A DNA stretch of 64,000 nt from Nocardia sp. NBC_00565 (lineage in GTDB: Bacteria; Actinomycetota; Actinomycetes; Mycobacteriales; Mycobacteriaceae), in the NCBI RefSeq assembly GCF_036345915.1, contig NZ_CP107785.1, forward strand, positions 9,176,001 to 9,240,000, given 5' to 3'. Made by a program: the position numbers and the translations under genes. Shown here one piece after another: positions 59,985 through 64,000 of this stretch; the stretch's first letter is position 1; every line of letters starts with the position of its first letter. A model generated the notes under the pieces. It was given only the letters and a program-made list of their open reading frames with translations. It did not search any database and was not told where the DNA came from.

Positions 59985-62450
59985 TCAGAGCTGAATGGCG
60001 GTGGTGAGGCGGAGATCGGCGACCGATCGACCGGTCAACAGGTTGTAGGCCGTGGTGGGCAGCACCCAGTTTTCTGTTGTCTCGTCCCAGGATTCGGCGG
60101 CTCTGCGGGGGACGAGGATTCTCGCCTCGATGGTCTCGCCCGGCTCGGCTTCGACGACCGCGAAGGCGGCCAGTCGCCGATCCGGTGCCGGGTCCTGGTC
60201 GGCGAAGAGTTCGGTGCGCGCGGCGATATACGTCTGGATTGTCTCGCGGCCGCGACGTTCGCCGGTGTTACGCACGTGGACGGTCAGCGTGCCGAGGAGC
60301 TCGCCGGTCGAATCAGGGGTGAAGGCGGCGGACTCGTACTGCCATGTCGTGTAGCCGAGTCCATGCCCGAACCAATAGCCCGGCGCGGTCGAAAGCCGTT
60401 GCCAGGCACGGTATCCGATGTAGATGTCCTCTTCGTAGGCAAGGGCCCCATCGGTGGGTGTGACATTCAGGACCGGCGAATCATCTTGGGACGCAGGCCA
60501 AGTGGTAGGCAGCCGCCCGCCGGGTTCGGCCCGCCCCAGGAGCACATCGGCGAGTGCCGCACCGCCTTCCTGGCCGGGGAACCAGGTCAGCAGGATCGCC
60601 GCCGCGTCCTGGGCCCACGGCATCTGCACGGGCGAACCGGTATTCACCACAACCACGGTGTGTGGATTGGCCGCGATGACCCGTGCGACGAGTTCATCCT
60701 GACGGCCGGGCAGAGAAAGCGATGTGCGGTCGAAGCTTTCGCTCTCCACCTCCGGGGTCGTGGCCACGACCACCACCGCCACATCTGCCGAAGCCGCCGC
60801 CGCGACAGCTTCGTCGAAGAGCGCATCCGGATCGATATTGGGCTCCTGGTGGCCGAGCGCGAACTTCTCGAAGGCGATGGGCATCTCGGGCAGCATCGTC
60901 ACGGTATGGGTGAGACTCACCGAAACCGGCTGTCCCGCAGTGAGTTCGACCTCGATCAGCGTCTCGGGCGGTGCGAGGAAGGCGGCCAGTGGATCACCGT
61001 CGGGGACGATGGCCTCGTCGAAGTAGGTCTTATTGCCGACGGTCAGCCGGAACGGCCCGATGCCCGCGATGGCCAGGGTGTGGGTTCCGGTCGCCCGAGG
61101 CTTGAATGTGCCGGTGACAACGACCGACTCGAGTTCCCCGACCGCGATCCCATCCGGGAATTCCCCGACCCATTCGATAGTGCCCTCCGGCAGTGGATGT
61201 TCGCCGAGCAGGCGGCCACCCGCGCCGTGCAGCCGAACCCGCAGGTCGAAGCCATCCTTGGCGGCGGGAATCTTGATCCGTGGATCTGCGCCGAGGGCGT
61301 AGACCAGTTCGGTTCGGTCGTCGAACAATGCCCGCAGCCCCGCCAGTGGCGATACCGTGTGCGGCGGGAAAACCTGGGCGCTACCGCCGCCGAGCGCTCT
61401 GGCCTGATCGGCGGCGTGGCCGATCAGGGCGATGCGCCTCGGCCGTCGCAGCGGCAGGATGTCGTTCTCGTTGCGCAGCAACACGATCGAGCGCTGCGCG
61501 ATCTCGTGCGCCAGCGCCTCGCCATCGATCGGCGCGGGCAGTGCGGCTGCGGCGACCACCGGCGGCGCGTCGGTCAGCACTCCGACGCGAGCGGCCAGCC
61601 GAAGCATATGCCGTGTCATGCGCTCGACCGTCTCCGCTGGAACCTGTCCGGCGCGAACGGCTTCGGCCAAGGCCGGTCCGAAGACGGTCCGCGGCCCCGG
61701 CATCGCGATATCGAGTCCGCCGTTCGCCGCGCCGACGGTGTCGCGGGCGGCGGTCCAGTCGGAGACGATCGCACCGTCGAATCCCCATCGCTCACGCAAG
61801 ATCTCGTTCTGCAGTGGGCCGTGTTCGGTCATCGTGGTGCCATTGACACTGTTGTACGCCGCCATCAACGCCCACGGCTTCGTCCGCTCGACCACGGCCT
61901 CGAATGGTGCGAGATACAGTTCGTGCAAGGCGCGCTGGGATACCCGCACGTCGACGGTGAAGCGGTCGGTCTCGGAATCATTGGCCACGAAATGCTTCGG
62001 CGTCGCGGCCACGCCGCCCTCCTGCACACCGGTGACGTAGGCCGCGCCGATCTCCCCGGTCAGCAGCGGATCCTCCGAATAGCACTCGAAGTGCCTACCG
62101 CCCAACGGACTTCGGTGCAGATTGAGTGTCGGTGCCAGCAGCATGTGTACACCCTTGCGCCGCGCCTCCTGCGCGAGCAGCCGCCCGGCCCGCCGCGCTA
62201 GCGCCGGGTCCCACGTCGCGGCCAGCGCCGTCGGGCTCGGCAGGGCGATCGAGGGATCCTCCGGACTCCAGTGCACGCCGCGCACGCCGATCGGGCCGTC
62301 GGACATCACCAGCGAATCCAGGCCGATTTCGGCGATCGCGGGCAACGTCCACATGTCCTGCCCCGCGAGCAGACGGCATCGGGCATCCAGATCCAGTGCG
62401 GCCAAAGCCTTTTCGACCGTTGCCTCGCGGTCGGCATGGTGGTTCACCAT
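59985..62450 (-). CDS. GH3 beta-glucosidase with PA14 domain
   Basis: A glycoside hydrolase family 3 enzyme of 821 residues. N-terminal barrel: SLVMSDGPIGVRG, KHFVANDSETDR and the nucleophile Asp231 in GFDGAIVSDWTAARD. C-terminal sandwich with SIVLLRNENDILPL and the acid/base Glu near SESFDRTSLSLPG. A PA14 domain is inserted at about residues 390-520 (GTHTLAIAGIGPFRLTVGN), and a fibronectin-III-like domain ends the protein. No signal peptide, so it cleaves imported oligosaccharides or glycosides. It lies 93 bp after the tetR gene in the same direction, with an operator between. Confidence 0.93.
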   Translation of the reverse strand: MVNHHADREATVEKALAALDLDARCRLLAGQDMWTLPAIAEIGLDSLVMSDGPIGVRGVHWSPEDPSIALPSPTALAATWDPALARRAGRLLAQEARRKGVHMLLAPTLNLHRSPLGGRHFECYSEDPLLTGEIGAAYVTGVQEGGVAATPKHFVANDSETDRFTVDVRVSQRALHELYLAPFEAVVERTKPWALMAAYNSVNGTTMTEHGPLQNEILRERWGFDGAIVSDWTAARDTVGAANGGLDIAMPGPRTVFGPALAEAVRAGQVPAETVERMTRHMLRLAARVGVLTDAPPVVAAAALPAPIDGEALAHEIAQRSIVLLRNENDILPLRRPRRIALIGHAADQARALGGGSAQVFPPHTVSPLAGLRALFDDRTELVYALGADPRIKIPAAKDGFDLRVRLHGAGGRLLGEHPLPEGTIEWVGEFPDGIAVGELESVVVTGTFKPRATGTHTLAIAGIGPFRLTVGNKTYFDEAIVPDGDPLAAFLAPPETLIEVELTAGQPVSVSLTHTVTMLPEMPIAFEKFALGHQEPNIDPDALFDEAVAAAASADVAVVVVATTPEVESESFDRTSLSLPGRQDELVARVIAANPHTVVVVNTGSPVQMPWAQDAAAILLTWFPGQEGGAALADVLLGRAEPGGRLPTTWPASQDDSPVLNVTPTDGALAYEEDIYIGYRAWQRLSTAPGYWFGHGLGYTTWQYESAAFTPDSTGELLGTLTVHVRNTGERRGRETIQTYIAARTELFADQDPAPDRRLAAFAVVEAEPGETIEARILVPRRAAESWDETTENWVLPTTAYNLLTGRSVADLRLTTAIQL

Positions 62451-62510
62451 GATGGTCGACTCCCTTGTCTCGTATGACGCGCGGCATCTACCTCGAAGTA
62501 TGCTGGAATG

Positions 62511-62528
62511 ACCTAATGCTCGGTAGGT
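62511..62528 (-). promoter_or_regulatory. Operator-like inverted repeat before the beta-glucosidase gene
   Basis: ACCTA-N8-TAGGT with an AT-rich flank, 60 bp upstream of the GH3 start and 16 bp after the tetR stop. Such sites are typical for TetR repressors; control of the glucosidase by the adjacent TetR is likely. Confidence 0.55.
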
Positions 62529-62543
62529 AATGTTATCAATGCG

Positions 62544-63149
62544 TTATTTGAGGTTCTCTGGGCGAATCAATCGCAGGAAGGTGCGCAGTAGTGCCGGCAT
62601 GTCTACCTCGTCCGGCGACAGCAACCATTGCTGCTGCAATCCGTCCAGGACGGCGATGAGCAGCGTGGCAGCCTCTTGATGGGAGACGCCGCGCGGCGGG
62701 TCACCATCCAGATCGCGTTCGAGCATGGTGGTCAGCATCCGTCGGGTCTGCGCGTAGCGATCGATGAAGTAGTCGCGCGCGGGATGGTCCTGGGTGACGC
62801 TCTCGGCCGCCAGCACGGTGAACGACTGCACGATGCCGGGGCGCTCGGCATTGCGCTCCACCAGGTCGGCGAGGAAATCCAGGGTCGTCGCGCTGCCCTG
62901 TGCGGTGGCCAGCAGGACGTCGAGATCGTTCTGGTCACGCAGCGCCAGCACATTCGCCAGCAGGTCCTGTTTATTGGGGAAGTAGTGCAGCACGCCCTGC
63001 TGGCTGAGTCCGACCCGCTCGGCGACGATCGCGATGGTCGCCCCCTGGTAGCCGCGTTCGGCGAAGACCTCGAGGGCCGCCTGCAGGATCGCCGCGCGCC
63101 GATCCTCATGACCGGCACGACCCTGCGGGCGACCGGCGGCCCGTGTCAT
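62544..63149 (-). CDS. TetR-family transcriptional regulator
   Basis: A 201-residue repressor: RRAAILQAALEVFAERGYQG, IVAERVGLSQQGVLHYFPNK form the helix-turn-helix. The C-terminal domain (AVLDGLQQQWLLSPDEVDMP) is of the TetR_C_6/BetI-like type. ATG 63149 follows AGAAGAG; the frame to 63203 adds 18 residues without conservation. It is placed before the GH3 gene, its likely target. TetR-GH3 pairs are common in actinobacteria. Confidence 0.88.
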   Translation of the reverse strand: MTRAAGRPQGRAGHEDRRAAILQAALEVFAERGYQGATIAIVAERVGLSQQGVLHYFPNKQDLLANVLALRDQNDLDVLLATAQGSATTLDFLADLVERNAERPGIVQSFTVLAAESVTQDHPARDYFIDRYAQTRRMLTTMLERDLDGDPPRGVSHQEAATLLIAVLDGLQQQWLLSPDEVDMPALLRTFLRLIRPENLK

Positions 63150-63256
63150 GCGCTGCGCTCTTCTACGTCCATCATTTGCAGGGTAGCGAACCGCCGTTGA
63201 CATCAGTGTGAAGCGCCGACGCGCGTGCCGTGCCGACGGTGACCGGACGCGCCGCG

Positions 63257-64000
63257 TTATCGCAGTGCGGCGACAACCTGTTTCGCGATGTTCTCCTCAC
63301 CAAAGGTGTTGGGGTGCAAGGGAACGAACGATGGAGTCGATAGCGACGGGATCAGGCCGTTGATCCACTGCTCCTCGGGTGCCGCGCACATATCGTGGCC
63401 GATGCTGGAGGTCGCGGTATCGACGAAAATCGCGCCGTGCTCGGCGGATACCTTGCGCAACAGTGCATTGAGGTTGACCAGCACGGCCTGGAGGTAGTCG
63501 GCGTCGCGCGGCCAGGCGGGCTGTTGTGCGGGGCAGGCGCCCGGCTGCGAGGCGGTGGGGTATCCGACGATCACCACGGTTGCTTGCGGTGCGCGCGAAC
63601 GGATTTCGTCGATGGCGGTGCCGTATACGGGTGCCAGCGCGGTGGTCCGTTCCGCGAAGGTGTCGACGCCGTCCGCGGTGAAGGCGTCCGCGCAGGATGT
63701 GCCGTTGGGCTCCGGCAGGAGATTGCCGCACAGCAGCGCCTGCTTCGCCAGGCCGATGTCGTTGCCACCCATCGTCATGGTGACCAGCGTGGTGTCGGGC
63801 GTGAGGGCATCGAACTGCGGCGCTGCGGCTCCGCTGACAATGCCGCGCTGTGGTTCGGTGAGTTCATCCAGTGTGGCCCCGCCGCAGGTCACGTCCTTGA
63901 AGGTCGCGACGCCCAGCTCCTTCGCGACCAGCGACGGATAGTTGACCGCCGAGCGTAAACATGTGGTGATGTCGGCTTGTGGAAACACCCCCGCGCCCGC
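63257..64000 (-). CDS. Secreted SGNH/GDSL esterase, 5' part outside the window
   Basis: An SGNH hydrolase cut by the window edge; 247 C-terminal residues are present, open to base 64000. AGAGVFPQADITTCLRSAVN follows where the block I GDS motif would be. The oxyanion Asn is in MTMGGNDIGLAKQALLCG (block III) and the His in FVPLHPNTFGEENIAKQ (block V). The Cys residues suggest secretion and disulfides. The pattern matches the Streptomyces/mycobacterial lipase group with SxxNYPSLVAKELG. Substrates are lipid or aryl esters. Confidence 0.87.
   Translation of the reverse strand, partial: AGAGVFPQADITTCLRSAVNYPSLVAKELGVATFKDVTCGGATLDELTEPQRGIVSGAAAPQFDALTPDTTLVTMTMGGNDIGLAKQALLCGNLLPEPNGTSCADAFTADGVDTFAERTTALAPVYGTAIDEIRSRAPQATVVIVGYPTASQPGACPAQQPAWPRDADYLQAVLVNLNALLRKVSAEHGAIFVDTATSSIGHDMCAAPEEQWINGLIPSLSTPSFVPLHPNTFGEENIAKQVVAALR

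Noticed and set aside
59889..62201. A 770-codon plus-strand frame
   Set aside because: Antisense shadow of the GH3 beta-glucosidase, which has all family motifs.

Overview
The window is high-GC DNA from a mycolic-acid actinomycete, most likely Nocardia. Three things suggest this: the left end keeps the gene order of Mycobacterium tuberculosis Rv1336-Rv1343c (cysM, rhomboid protease, metallo-beta-lactamase-fold phosphodiesterase, rph, rdgB, DUF3817, lprD-like); the class A beta-lactamase near 33 kb closely resembles the Nocardia AST-1/FAR-1 type; and several other genes have clear mycobacterial counterparts (Rv2569c-like transglutaminase, DDN-like F420 protein, Culp-type cutinase, COG3315 methyltransferase). 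The genus is inferred from remembered sequences, not from a search.

Layout. 1-5.1 kb: conserved core block, with the expected murI gene absent. 5.2-17.2 kb: accessory oxidoreductases, a DHA2 drug-efflux pump with its PadR repressor, an ABC exporter pair, LysR, and an XRE regulator facing an NTF2-like/cupin/dehydrogenase operon across two identical palindromes. 17.2-32.6 kb: mixed region with an HNH endonuclease, a haloalkane dehalogenase, an ECF sigma factor with a repetitive N-terminal tail, PhoU, transglutaminase, small membrane proteins, GMC oxidase, and many gene remnants. 32.6-38.5 kb: beta-lactamase, AraC, Baeyer-Villiger monooxygenase, FAD monooxygenase with MarR, VOC protein. 38.6-39 kb: initiator tRNA-Met, its terminator and a dead tyrosine integrase. 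39-49.4 kb: xanthine/uracil permease, lipoprotein esterase with TetR, cutinase, a MerR-sliding-clamp fusion with a TPR-like partner, CDF metal exporter, diguanylate cyclase, CGNR regulator. 49.4-54.1 kb: complete sugar ABC importer with its ROK repressor. 54.1-64 kb: small enzymes, two methyltransferases, a truncated Ada/AlkA-like protein, a GH3 beta-glucosidase with TetR, and a partial SGNH hydrolase.

Genes working together. The sugar importer is a self-contained unit: binding lipoprotein, ATPase, permease and ROK regulator all on the plus strand, with two similar 19-bp inverted repeats 60 bp apart upstream of the first gene. Several regulators sit beside an obvious inverted repeat: PadR, XRE, MarR, TetR at 42.8 kb and TetR at 62.5 kb. 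Two similar FAD hydroxylases (9.2 and 36.3 kb) each lie next to a different repressor (PadR, MarR).

The most striking property is gene decay by internal deletion. At least nine remnants can be read: a ChaA-type antiporter reduced to its two ends, an aminoglycoside-phosphotransferase-like gene joined end to end out of frame, a thioesterase with two new stop codons, two SARP-regulator pieces in opposite orientation, an ECF-sigma NTF2 tail, an HNH C-terminus, an integrase C-terminus, a TetR without its DNA-binding domain, and an Ada/AlkA protein without its glycosylase core. Four tandem-repeat loci of quite different unit length (12 codons, 19, 35 and 55 bp) are also present. No CRISPR array, rRNA, complete insertion sequence or obvious biosynthetic cluster was seen.
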